Shown here: piece after piece, positions 1 to 8,300 of the stretch
Layout: each line of letters begins with the position of its first letter
Position numbering within the stretch: the first letter of the stretch is position 1
NCBI GenBank assembly: GCA_905221605.1
Contig: CAJNDS010002179.1
Coordinates: 1,082,026 to 1,102,025, forward strand
Direction: 5' to 3'
Length of the DNA stretch: 20,000 bases
Origin: Symbiodinium natans
Taxonomy: Eukaryota; Sar; Dinophyceae; Suessiales; Symbiodiniaceae
Notes under the pieces: generated by a model
What the model was told of the DNA's origin: nothing
The model's database searches: none
Seen by the model: the letters and a program-made list of their open reading frames with translations, nothing else
Translations under genes and position numbers: made by a program

Positions 1-264
1 TTTCCCCTGTCATTGCTGGCATGGCGTCAGGCTCTGTGCGACAATGGCGTTTCGGCGACATTCGGGGGAAGTTGGAGACTTCACGTAACAGAAAAATTGA
101 GCCAGGGCTTAGTGCAACTAGCTGTTTTAAAGCACTGTTTATTGATGCACCTGTGTTGCCTAGTACCGTGGCAGAGCGTTTAGCGTGCAAACACACTCGG
201 ATTGTTCTTGAGCAGACCCGGCCTCACTTTTTGAAGGGGTACGCTGCTCCAGGCTCAAGACCTG

Positions 265-281
265 CCCGGCGGTCCGCCGGG
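265..281. repeat. 17-bp GC-rich perfect palindrome
   Basis: CCCGGCGG and CCGCCGGG flank a single T, giving two perfectly complementary 8-base arms. It differs in centre from the CAGTG palindromes elsewhere in the window, so I do not count it in that family. Function unknown. Confidence 0.6.
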
Positions 282-903
282 GTGAACCGCTCTAGGCGGC
301 AATTCCGGTATCCGCACCTCACAAAGTGAGGCCAGCCGCAGAGCCCCTTGCGTAGTGGGTAAATTTCTTTGCCGAGTTGTGTCTGTATCGGCAGCTATTC
401 TAGTCACTGAGCTGCTCCTCGTCTCAAGAACGAGTCCGGCACAGAAGCGCACCCCTGTTGTAACTAGCAATACTGAAGAAGGGGGGCCAGCCTCGTGTGA
501 CGAGAAGCCGAGACGGTGCCCTGCCAGGTGAAGTGTGGCTGCTTGAGGCTAGGAGGTCTGGAGTCTTTAGAGCGGTGCGTGGCTGTTTGGATCAGTCTAC
601 TTGTCATTTAAGTGCTCCGTCTTGTTTCTGGGCTCGCTGCCGTCGTTGGGTTCTCCATCCTGGAGCATCACGGACCTTGGTAGCTGTGCTTAGCTTGGCT
701 ATTTGCATGCAACACAGTGATGAGCAACGGCAGACTCTGCTTGATTATGTGAGATGACTGAAACTTGCCAGAGGTGAGAGGAGGAAAATAAACGGCTGTC
801 AGGAGCAACCAAGTCTTCAGGCTTACAGGGATTTTTCTGTCCATTCGGATGTATCCGGCGGCCAATGAAGGCAAAAGAGGATGGAGAAACGTCTTGACAT
901 CAT

Positions 904-918
904 AGCAGCTTAGCTGCT
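904..918 (-). other. Stem-loop just past the leftmost gene's stop
   Basis: AGCAGC and GCTGCT form a perfect 6-bp stem around a 3-base loop. On the minus strand it begins 12 bases after a TAA stop at 933-931, so it could act in 3'-end formation of that transcript. That role is inference from position only. Confidence 0.35.
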
Positions 919-930
919 GTTGGCTCAGTG

Positions 931-2736
931 TTAAGGACAGTGTCCTTTAGCTGGGGCTTGCCGTGCAAACCGTGCGAATTGGAGGTGCCCTCTTCTAGTA
1001 GTGGTGGCCTTTCCAGGACCATCCGGATCTTTTGTCCCATTGGGTCTGGCTGTCTTCACCGGCGTCTTCCCTGGGCCTTCGAAGACCGCGAGGTTGGGCT
1101 GACTGCGTGGCTCTGCTGGACGGGTTTTTCGTCCAGTCGTTGTGCTTGATGGTGAACTGAGCTTCTCGCTGTGGTCCCTGCTTGATGTGGTAGGAGACCT
1201 TTGCCGTCCCATTGACTCGCTTTGAGGTGAGGTCGTAGATGGTGGAGAAGGTAGCCGCGAATATGGTGTAGTCTTCAGCATCTTGGTCCGTGTGAATTTT
1301 GAAGCCTTCTTGAACCGCTGCCTTGATGATGGCAGGAGCCCCCCGATCCAGCGGGTCGGTGAGTCCAGCTCGACCCAGTGTCCTTCGCGGAGGGTAGAGA
1401 TTGTAACCGCTCCTGTAGGCCCGATGGTAACTTTGGCAGTCATTAGAACCTGCCATGTGAGCCCCGTTGCTGTCTGTGCGCGGAGCAGACTCTGCAAGAC
1501 TCTGGGAGGTTCTCGTAAGATCTCCAGTCGGCGTTGCCAGATGTTAGCCCATTCCCCCGCCGTCAAAAGGCCCATCACCTGAGGATTCGTGATGACCTGG
1601 ACCTCGCTGGCCGTCTTGACCCATTCTTGGAAGCCCTGATCGCTGCATTGCTCCTGCATTGTGAGTGGCCGCTGTGGTGGAGGGGGAGGCACTCCTGCTG
1701 ATTCGTACGGCCGTTCTTGTTCAACTGGAGGAAGGACCTGAGGAGGATCCGGTGGAGCAGTGGTCGGCGGAGCTTGAGGTTCTGGTGGTGGCATAGTTGC
1801 TGTTCGAGGACCGTCTGGATTTGCTGTGGCATCCCTTCTAGGCGGTGGTCCTGCTGGCTCGGGAGGACGCTGAGTGCCAGCATTGCTGCTGGACGAGGCC
1901 GCTGGGGCAGTGCCCTCGAGTTGTGCCTGAACAGTGTTCTGGAGGACCTCTGGTGATTGATCTTCTGGAGGAGACGGAGCGATCTCTGCCTCCGTCTTGC
2001 GGTCAAGGGCTTCGCTGAATTTGATGGCGGAGTTGGCATGCCACCCCTGCCTGGCGAAGTGCTGCTTGATGCCCGCGTCGTTGGAGAAGGAGATGTTGTT
2101 GCCGTGTTTGTTCCTGCAGAACGCACATTGGAGGTAGAGGGTGTCCGGGTTGACGCTGAGGCCACGCGGGATGAGAGCCTGAACATCTCGCAGTTCAAGG
2201 GAGCCGTAGTATTGTGGAAAAGCCTCGATCTGTTGCAGGATCTTCTGGAGGAGGTTGGTCTCCATGGCCTCGGTGACATGGGCTGTGATCAGGGTCACCA
2301 TCGGCTTGACCGCTGATGCTTCCTGGGTGGGCATTCCGGGCTCTGGTTGAAGATGGCGAGTACTTGGAGGCACTGCATTGGCTGCCATCGGTGTCTGGGA
2401 CGATGCAGATACCGCGTCACCCTGGACAGTGTCCGGGGTACGGGTTTTTTGACCTTCCTGCAGTGCAGTAGGCAAGTTGCGTAGAATGCCATTTTCCTGC
2501 GCCTGCTGGGTGCCCGGGTCGTTCTTCCATCCATGTCGCCATTGCCAGCATCGAGTCAGGGCCACCCTCTTCCCCGTCTTTGTTGTGAAGAAATGCCCAT
2601 CATTTCTGTGTGGACCGTTCTGTCGGAGTTCTGTACTCATCTCTTCTTGCAGAAGGTAGATCGGGCCCAGACGAGGACAAAGATGCCATCCGGGGGTCAG
2701 CTGGTCCGTGGGCGCAAGACCAAGGTCCTCCTTCAT
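931..2736 (-). CDS. Pro-rich ORF with C2H2 finger; likely continuation of the GT32 protein
   Basis: A 601-residue open frame. Its first about 90 residues look like the C-terminal end of the neighbouring glycosyltransferase (a GPIYLLQEEM segment), so the ATG at 2736 is probably internal and a 1-base frame change near 2740-2780 separates the two. Residues about 180-215 contain a C2H2-type finger (CAFC, then paired His in KQHFARQGWH). Residues about 220-340 are very rich in Pro, Ala, Gln and Ser and look disordered. Past about residue 464 (left of 1345) the translation becomes low-complexity and the better coding frame is the overlapping 995-1456 frame. CAGTG palindrome pairs fall in two linkers (about residues 90-104 and 266-277). 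No function is assigned beyond a possible nucleic-acid-binding finger. Confidence 0.55.
   Translation of the reverse strand: MKEDLGLAPTDQLTPGWHLCPRLGPIYLLQEEMSTELRQNGPHRNDGHFFTTKTGKRVALTRCWQWRHGWKNDPGTQQAQENGILRNLPTALQEGQKTRTPDTVQGDAVSASSQTPMAANAVPPSTRHLQPEPGMPTQEASAVKPMVTLITAHVTEAMETNLLQKILQQIEAFPQYYGSLELRDVQALIPRGLSVNPDTLYLQCAFCRNKHGNNISFSNDAGIKQHFARQGWHANSAIKFSEALDRKTEAEIAPSPPEDQSPEVLQNTVQAQLEGTAPAASSSSNAGTQRPPEPAGPPPRRDATANPDGPRTATMPPPEPQAPPTTAPPDPPQVLPPVEQERPYESAGVPPPPPQRPLTMQEQCSDQGFQEWVKTASEVQVITNPQVMGLLTAGEWANIWQRRLEILREPPRVLQSLLRAQTATGLTWQVLMTAKVTIGPTGAVTISTLREGHWVELDSPTRWIGGLLPSSRQRFKKASKFTRTKMLKTTPYSRLPSPPSTTSPQSESMGRQRSPTTSSRDHSEKLSSPSSTTTGRKTRPAEPRSQPNLAVFEGPGKTPVKTARPNGTKDPDGPGKATTTRRGHLQFARFARQAPAKGHCP
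933..947. repeat. CAGTG-centred palindrome, single copy
   Basis: This 15-bp perfect palindrome (AAGGACAGTGTCCTT) overlaps the TAA stop of the 931-2736 frame. It is a member of the dispersed CAGTG family. No second CAGTG copy lies within 40 bases, although the 904-918 stem-loop is centred 29 bases away. Confidence 0.7.
995..1456 (-). CDS. Probable frameshifted C-terminal tail of the GT32/C2H2 protein
   Basis: This frame ends in TAA/TAG-type stop at its left limit and encodes 153 residues. From about position 1344 leftward it looks more like real protein than the overlapping longer frame: it has mixed hydrophobic and charged composition (for example AIIKAAVQEGF and AEDYTIFAATFSTIYDL), while the competing frame turns Ser/Thr/Pro/Arg-rich. 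The switch falls on a run of six C (1339-1344; GGGGGG on the sense strand). One missing base there, or a -1 slip on the G run, would join the upstream frame to this one. No domain recognised. The ATG at 1456 is probably not a real start. Alternatives are pseudogene decay, sequencing error in the homopolymer, or programmed frameshifting. Confidence 0.5.
   Translation of the reverse strand: MAGSNDCQSYHRAYRSGYNLYPPRRTLGRAGLTDPLDRGAPAIIKAAVQEGFKIHTDQDAEDYTIFAATFSTIYDLTSKRVNGTAKVSYHIKQGPQREAQFTIKHNDWTKNPSSRATQSAQPRGLRRPREDAGEDSQTQWDKRSGWSWKGHHY
1905..1939. repeat. CAGTG double palindrome, pair A
   Basis: Two 11-bp perfect palindromes, GGGCAGTGCCC (1905-1915) and GAACAGTGTTC (1929-1939), with centres 24 bases apart. 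They lie in the Pro/Gln/Ala-rich linker of the C2H2 protein. The arms differ between the two copies but each copy is self-complementary. Confidence 0.75.
2424..2468. repeat. CAGTG double palindrome, pair B
   Basis: GGACAGTGTCC (2424-2434) and CTGCAGTGCAG (2458-2468) are 11-bp perfect palindromes with centres 34 bases apart. They lie in coding sequence between the putative GT32 end and the C2H2 region, where the protein has no conserved-looking motif. Confidence 0.75.
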
Positions 2737-4051
2737 GACCTGGAAGAGGACCTTGCAGAAGGTGGAGTGCGGACGTCATCAATGGGTGGCGACGTCGTCC
2801 CAGCAAGATTCCCTGGAAGATGTGGTCTTTCTTTGCTCCGATGGCGGTGAGGAAGTAGTCTGGCGGACCAGTGGCTGGGTTGATCCAGCCGTATTTGTGC
2901 TGTGCCTGCCTTGAGAGCGTGGATGTCCACTCATTCATGATGCAGGAGATGAGGGTCCGGTACGTCACCACAAAGCGCGTTTTGATGTCGATGTACATCC
3001 CTCCTCGGAGCCAGTGCTCTGTGTACCGCCAGACGTCAGCGCGGTGCGCTGCGTTGGTCAGTGAGTGGTAAAGGCAGTGCCCTACCATGCCAGACAGCTC
3101 TTTCATGATCTCGACCTGCTTGGCGTCATCAAAGAATTCCCTCGGGATGTTTGGGAAGCATTCCTCCATCATCTCATGAGGACCAGGTTGTGAGTCGTGC
3201 ACGTAGGTCTGGAAGACTCGAAGAGGAGGTTGAGCTGTCAGGTAGTGGCCGCCTAGCGCATAGACTATCGCAGCGCTTTCTCCTGCATGTTGGGCCGCCT
3301 CAGCAAGCAGTGCACTGAGGGTGTCTGCCCGAGTCAGTGCACGGGTGGCCAGCATTTCCTTGTGCACTGTGTTCTTCACGGTATTCCAGGAGCAGCATAG
3401 CAGGACGTGAATGCTGGGACGTGCTCCTGGTTGGGGGGTCGTCTTCGCATCCATTTCTTGGAGGGCCGCTGCCACCACTTGGCAAATTGCCTCCTGCGCT
3501 ATTTCCGGCCGAAAATGCACTGATCTGGTGGTGTAGAGCTGGAAGTTTTCGTTGTCGAGGTCCATGATGTGGAACGGGACCTCGTGGGAGCGCAGCTGGA
3601 AGTCTGTGCGATACTGCCCAATCCAGTCGTAGTTTGCCTGCTTTTCCGGTCGGAGGGATTTTTCGAGCGGTATCAGGCCGATGTTAACCCGATGGTTTTG
3701 GCGCTTGTTCAGGAAGGCCGCCAGTCCCTCACAGGCTGCTTTGTTGTCCCCCTCCGACATCATGAAGGCCTTGGGAAGTCGGATGGATCCGTCCGGATAT
3801 GCCGATTTTACCAAGGTCTGTCCTGCCGCTGTCACCAGGGCCTCCAAGATGCTGGGGCAAGTCTTGCCTTGCCACGTGCAGCGCGAGGTCAGGGTGGCCC
3901 CCGGACATATGACAGCGTAGCCCGAAGCAAGGGTCCTCACGCCATAGCTCTGGTGCAACTTGGTCTGGTTGTTGTAGAGGAGGTGCTGGAAGGTGCTGTC
4001 CACCAAACACAGCACTGGCGTTGGGGACGGGGCCCTTGGCGCGGCTGCCAT
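2600..4051 (-). CDS. GT32 / OCH1-like DXD sugar transferase (frameshifted)
   Basis: Predicted glycosyltransferase of the DXD sugar-binding family (Gly_transf_sug, GT32/OCH1-like), which moves a sugar from a nucleotide donor, usually in the Golgi. The signature is at about residues 333-357: an AAHRADVWRY segment followed by LRGGMYIDIK, the counterpart of the family's Asp-x-x-Arg-Tyr and GG-x-Y-x-D-x-D box. D355 is present but the second acidic residue of the usual DXD is Lys357. No signal peptide or transmembrane anchor is obvious at the N terminus (MAAAPRAPSP). The frame is probably true from 4051 to about 2770, after which a 1-base shift leads into the frame of the 2736 ORF; the last about 50 residues of this frame are then spurious. 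The ATG at 4051 follows a polypyrimidine-AG tract (4088-4117). It lies 221 bases past the reconstructed kinase stop. Confidence 0.7.
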   Translation of the reverse strand: MAAAPRAPSPTPVLCLVDSTFQHLLYNNQTKLHQSYGVRTLASGYAVICPGATLTSRCTWQGKTCPSILEALVTAAGQTLVKSAYPDGSIRLPKAFMMSEGDNKAACEGLAAFLNKRQNHRVNIGLIPLEKSLRPEKQANYDWIGQYRTDFQLRSHEVPFHIMDLDNENFQLYTTRSVHFRPEIAQEAICQVVAAALQEMDAKTTPQPGARPSIHVLLCCSWNTVKNTVHKEMLATRALTRADTLSALLAEAAQHAGESAAIVYALGGHYLTAQPPLRVFQTYVHDSQPGPHEMMEECFPNIPREFFDDAKQVEIMKELSGMVGHCLYHSLTNAAHRADVWRYTEHWLRGGMYIDIKTRFVVTYRTLISCIMNEWTSTLSRQAQHKYGWINPATGPPDYFLTAIGAKKDHIFQGILLGRRRHPLMTSALHLLQGPLPGHEGGPWSCAHGPADPRMASLSSSGPDLPSARRDEYRTPTERSTQK

Positions 4052-4087
4052 GGCCGGGCGGGCTAGGCTCCGTCTCAGGAATGAATG

Positions 4088-4117
4088 CTATTACGGGAAA
4101 AGGTGAAAGGTGAGATT
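4088..4117 (-). promoter_or_regulatory. Possible splice or trans-splice acceptor before the GT32 gene
   Basis: On the minus strand a pyrimidine-rich stretch (CTCACCTTTCACCTTTTCCC) leads to an AG at 4089-4088, 37 bases before the ATG at 4051. It resembles a 3' splice site, or a spliced-leader acceptor in a dinoflagellate. It is the weakest of the four such tracts because TAAT interrupts the pyrimidines next to the AG. Confidence 0.3.
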
Positions 4118-4206
4118 CGTGAGCTGTGTCAGCGGCTTGGCAGGTCAGCTGTCTGGTCTGTACAGGTACTTGATGTACGGCTGCAGCGCAGTCTGTACTT
4201 TGATCT

Positions 4207-4239
4207 GGACAGTGTCCCGTGAACGGCTAAGCAGTGCTT
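4207..4239. repeat. CAGTG double palindrome, pair C
   Basis: GGACAGTGTCC (4207-4217) and AAGCAGTGCTT (4229-4239), both 11 bp and perfect, centres 22 bases apart. They lie in the spacer between the kinase-like gene's stop (4275-4273) and the GT32 start. Confidence 0.75.
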
Positions 4240-4272
4240 GCCTTTTCCGGCGCGAACGAATGTGGGAGCTGC

Positions 4273-4484
4273 TCAGCGCGACACCTGCGAGTAGGCGAAC
4301 ACCGCGCATTGTAGAATGCGACGCTGTTCAGGTGGTAGCGCCGCCAGCCAGGTGCTGAGGATGACCATGTCGGCGTTGCTCATCATCATGGAGCCGGTGT
4401 GCGTCGGTAGTAGTGGAAGAGGTGGAAGCTCAAGTTCTGGTGTGTCTGGCGCTGCAGGTGAGCTTGCGCTCGCGTCCGCCGGTG
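4273..4484 (-). pseudogene. 3' fragment of the kinase-like gene, cut off by the retrotransposon
   Basis: Reading leftward from the element's left end, this stretch is open for 70 codons in the frame that continues the Pro-codon run ending at 13686 on the other side, and closes with TGA at 4275-4273. The first part is Pro/Ala/Ser-rich, then comes a more structured segment (MVILSTWLAALPPEQRR and AVFAYSQVSR). Joining CCT CCT CCT at 13694-13686 to 4484 gives an unbroken frame, with one C shared with the element end. This is direct evidence that the two fragments were one gene. No domain recognised in the tail itself. Confidence 0.8.
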
Positions 4485-4656
4485 GTTCTATAAACTAGTT
4501 GTGCTTGCTAGCGGTATAGCCGGAGGCTTCAAAAGGCTACGAGCTTCGCTCCACGCTTTGTTTTCTCTGGAGTGCCGGAAATCCTCACCAACATCCACTC
4601 GAGGAAACAGCTAACGATGCACACAACAGGTTGATGGGTGGGACCAAGTTACCCCA
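4485..4656 (-). repeat. Split direct repeat B2 (element 3' end)
   Basis: 172 bp read as identical to 5116-5287. It marks the outer left limit of the element. It starts with GTTCTATAAACTAG and contains the inverted recombinase-arm-like sequence GTGCTTGCTAGC. Confidence 0.9.
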
Positions 4657-5023
4657 CCCATGACAGACCGAAGCAACACTTTGACAACACGAGAAAAGGT
4701 AGGTGAAAAACAATAAGGTTAACACAGTTTCGCCCCGGTCATTCGCAGCATACTGCAAAGCAAGATGTGGCCTGTACGGAGAAAACTGACACCAGACAGC
4801 TTTTTCAGCCGCCCATACAAGAAACATGACTGTGCAAGTGTGAACCCAGAAGCCCAGATGGGCTTGCTCCAAAAAAGATGCATACAAGTGAGACTACCTG
4901 CAATACAGGTGCTGTGCTACGGCCCGCCCCGAGAGCCCACTTTCTTGTAACGAGGTCTTGATTGTTCTTTTGGCCAGTGCCAGTGAGACAGAGAACCCCA
5001 AAAATTGGGGTGGGTGGGTGAGG
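4657..5023. other. Unique spacer between A2 and B2
   Basis: A 367-base stretch with no convincing ORF. At 4996-5010 it carries a hairpin (CCCCAA, loop AAA, TTGGGG) directly followed by a G-rich run ending about 5020, next to repeat A2. On the element's sense strand this is a C-rich run and hairpin just downstream of A2. It could mark transcript ending or reverse-transcription priming; that is speculative. Confidence 0.5.
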
Positions 5024-5116
5024 AAACTTGACTTTCTCGCTAGCAAGCACCACTCTAGAGCCAAAATGACGCACGAACATAGTTTATAAAACATACATGA
5101 ACAAGTACATGATACG
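5024..5116 (-). repeat. Split direct repeat A2
   Basis: 93 bp read as identical to 13593-13685, directly abutting B1 with one shared G at 5116. This internal B1A2 junction equals what would form if the element's two outer ends (B2 and A1) were joined in a circle. It contains GAGCCAAAATG at 5058-5068, which on the minus strand matches 11 bases of the dinoflagellate spliced leader. Confidence 0.9.
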
Positions 5117-5143
5117 TTCTATAAACTAGTTGTGCTTGCTAGC
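5039..5143. promoter_or_regulatory. Inverted arms around the A2/B1 junction, candidate recombinase core site
   Basis: GCTAGCAAGCAC (5039-5050) is exactly inverted at 5132-5143, and TAGTTTATAAAAC (5080-5092) is inverted at 5116-5128 with 12 of 13 matches. The two arm sets surround the A2/B1 junction. Tyrosine recombinases bind paired inverted arms around a short crossover, so this is the likely strand-exchange site of the circular intermediate. The element ends carry one half each (A1 arm at 13608-13661, B2 arm at 4485-4512). Confidence 0.5.
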
Positions 5144-5287
5144 GGTATAGCCGGAGGCTTCAAAAGGCTACGAGCTTCGCTCCACGCTTTGTTTTCTCTG
5201 GAGTGCCGGAAATCCTCACCAACATCCACTCGAGGAAACAGCTAACGATGCACACAACAGGTTGATGGGTGGGACCAAGTTACCCCA
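5116..5287 (-). repeat. Split direct repeat B1
   Basis: 172 bp read as identical to B2 (4485-4656), lying 43 bases past the stop of Pol. Its divergence from B2 starts exactly at 5288. Confidence 0.9.
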
Positions 5288-5330
5288 AATTAAACTACCC
5301 AGCAACCTCGCCCCGGAGAAAACCCCAAGC

Positions 5331-8300
5331 TTAAGTGAGGTTGTTCGGCACTCCCCTGCTCCGCACAGACCATGGAAGGTGAGCCCCTTCGGGGAAAACC
5401 GAAATGTTTGGACGAGGCAACCAAAGGGCCTCGAGTGACAGCCGCACTCTGTCCTTTTCCAGGCAGTCAGGGGGAACTTCATATTCAGCAGGACGAGACA
5501 AGGCATCAGCCTTGACATTGCGTTCCCCGGAAATGTGTGACACATCCAGCGTTGTTCTATGTACAGCTGCCAGCAAAGAAATCCTTTCCAGGAAAAAACA
5601 GAGAGGCCGAGCGGTGGAGAAGGAAGCGTTCACACCTGCCTCTGCACCTGTGTTGTCTGATGCGGAACGTAGCTGCAAGGGGATTCTGGCGCAAGGTAAA
5701 AGAGAAGATGTTGCCAAGATCAGCGCTCCCTGGGCGAGCGCTTCATAGCAAGCAATATCAAGCTGCATGTCTGCTTGCACTGGAATCTCAAGGGCCCGGA
5801 AGGCACTGTAGGAAAAGCTTTCTCGAAACCAACGCTGGCCTATCATGGGGTGAGAAACGTAGCCACCAATGCAGCACATCGAGCCATGCGCACTTGCATC
5901 TGCTCTTGCCTCAAAGGATGCATTGCCTAAGGGGCGCATGCTGCAGAATGGGCACATATGCAAAAGCCAATGTTCGAACAAACCCAAAATGCGCACTGAT
6001 TCGGTGCTCAACTTTCTCTTCGAACTGGACTGACTTGAGACGCGCATCCAAACCCGCCTGTCTGTAATACGCACGCGATCCAAGTCAGCCAAAGATGACA
6101 AATCCTGATGTCGGACTGACAAAAGTGTGCTGTGGAGCGGAATTGCTGTACCTGGAGGAACCGATTTGAATTGCAGGGAATCCGTCAAGTGGTGACGAAG
6201 CTGTGGCCAAACATCTGGGGCCACCGAGTAGTTGGTAGCAGCCGGGCTGAAAAGATCATGATAGAAGGTGTACAGAAGCGACTTCATTGTCGGGAAAAGG
6301 TGTGCCGCCCAAAGAGCCAGCCCGACAAACCTCTCCAAATCCTTACGGGAAATTTTTGGATTACGCTGAAGATCTTGAACCATCCCCAAAAGTTTTAACC
6401 TTTTTTCCTCTGCAAGCGACACTACCCCGGAGGTGTAACAGAAACACCACCCTATCCATTGAACTCGAGAACTAACCTGAAGTTTCTTCCAACTCAAAGG
6501 TACCCCCAGAATCTGAAAGAAGAGGCAGATCATCGCCCCTGTTGCTGGCAAAACGGCTTCCGCCTGAGAGAATAAGTAGTCGTCCACAAACAAGTGGCCT
6601 GCATGGCTGAACCAAATCAAAATGTGCAACAACCTAAGCAGGCAGGAGCCTAAGCGCCCCCACCAATGCTGTGCAAAAACCGCCCCGAATGGGGCCACGC
6701 GATAGAAGTACAGAGAATCTGCAAAAGCGAAACCTAGGAGACCCTGCTCGGACTCCTTGACAACACACCTTTTGTGAGCACTTTTGACATCAAGAGAAAT
6801 GGCAGCTTGCCGCGAGCGGGTGCCCCGAAGGGGGAAACAGTGCATCACGTCCCTAACTGATGGCATATGCTGGACTTCTGGAACACTGCAACTTGCATTC
6901 GTGCCACACACTGAATTATCTAAGACCAACCTCTCAGAACGATTGGGCGCACGGACCACGGAGAGCTTTCCTATTGCCAGTGTACCCGGCCACTTTGCCT
7001 TAGCTGCCTCAATGTCGCCATCAAACTTGAAGCAAAAACCCTGATCTAACTCCTCCTGCAGCAAGGCTTGGGTCACGGACAAATCCACTGAGGCCGATCG
7101 CCAATTCTGCATGTGGATGGACAATGATACATCCTCAAGGTTCTCTTTTTGATTCGGCCAAAAACAATTTGACACTGGGATATCGTTGTTGTACCCCGTG
7201 GGGACGCCTTGCAACAGGGATTTGCAAAGACTCACATCTGGATCACCACAAAAACAGGCAAGTGCCTCAAGCGCATGCAGATGCAAGGGTTGATGCTCAC
7301 GGACCTTCCATGTATTTGCATCTGTTACCACACCTAAGCAGGAGAAGAAGTCTGTGCGCGCATCTTGCACCTCCGAAGCGGTGAAGAGGGGTTCAGGATT
7401 GGGCCAAGTGGCTTTAGCAAGCAGGCGTTTGGGGCCCTGCATGTCACAAACTTTTCCCAGAAGGTATGTCCGAAGATTTTTGAGCTTATCCTGGCACAAT
7501 GGGGTGCTCCAATCCCCACAAGAGTGGCGACCTGCCCCATCGTGGATTACCCACGGTCCAACATCCAGGGCCTTGACAGGTACTAAAGCTGACGCGGTGG
7601 CAAGAGTGTGTTCTATCTGTGCACCTGCAAGAAGCGGCCTGATGTGCAACGCGAATTCTTCAGCCAGGCATTGGGGGTACTTAGCGGTCTTACGACTTTT
7701 GAACGAACCATCACTCTCACGTCCCTGCACGGACTCATGTGCATTGCGTCCGTGTTGACACGTTTGCCCCATCACGGACAGGGCTTGAAAGCTCGATGCA
7801 AACAGCCAAGTTTTTGCCCAGTTCTCCCCAAAAGCACAGGCCGGGAGGACAATGAGGGCTGTAGACCCACAGTGCAACCAGCCTTGAACGCACGATTCTT
7901 CCCAGGACATAGCACCTGAAGGTTGCTCCAAATGGCCATGGCCCCCGGCCCCATGGACGATTTGAAGACATTTGCACGCCCTGAAAAGCATCTCGTGACT
8001 TGTTTGTATACGAGCCTGGGCTGATGGGGATAGGTTCTCCAGGCCCCCTAGCTGGGTTGGTGTGCGGATGGCAAAGGGCGGACCTCCAAAGAGTTTCAGG
8101 CGGGAGTATTCCGAACAGCAAGGGGATGCCGCACAATACCCCACAACACCTGAGCCACAGATGAACAAGAGCTGCTCGAAAAAGGTATTATCGAGGATGT
8201 CCATGCTGCTATCCAACAGGATATCAACTGCAAGTGTTGGGAAGCCTAACTCCTGCACCGCTGAAGATAGAGGCTTCTCTGCGCCCGAACAAATGTCCAG

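Larger units (their letters stand above)
1..930. other. Left flank with no supported gene
   Basis: I see no convincing coding region on either strand. The short open frames here have low-complexity, Arg/Ser-rich translations and no recognisable motif. The stretch holds one 17-bp palindrome (265-281) and a stem-loop (904-918) just beyond the stop of the leftmost minus-strand gene. It could be the 3' untranslated region or intergenic DNA downstream of that gene. No poly(A)/poly(T) tract or short tandem tail marks the end of a LINE here. Confidence 0.5.

Noticed and set aside
1575-2279. Minus-strand 234-residue ORF in another frame
   Set aside because: The translation is Ser/Arg/Pro-rich and lacks the C2H2 finger seen in the overlapping frame, so it is a shadow.
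3305-3341. Two CAGTG sites 27 bases apart as an eighth pair
   Set aside because: Complementarity extends only to 7 and 5 bases, too short to separate from chance; at most a decayed pair.
3569-4066. Plus-strand ORF of 165 residues
   Set aside because: It is antisense to the GT32 coding region and shows no motif; its composition reflects the complementary codons.
5007-5020. G-quadruplex next to repeat A2
   Set aside because: Only three runs of three or more G are present before the sequence breaks to GAGG, so a stable intramolecular quadruplex is not well supported. The hairpin at 4996-5010 is clearer.
4485-5287. 172-bp direct repeats as the LTRs of a small LTR retrotransposon or solo insertion
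   Set aside because: They enclose only about 460 bases, which include repeat A2. Together with A1 at 13593-13685 they fit the split-direct-repeat pattern of the 9.2-kb element exactly.
5404-6067. Plus-strand ORFs opposite the RNase H and RT region
   Set aside because: They are antisense to a domain with clear catalytic motifs on the minus strand, and their translations are motif-free.
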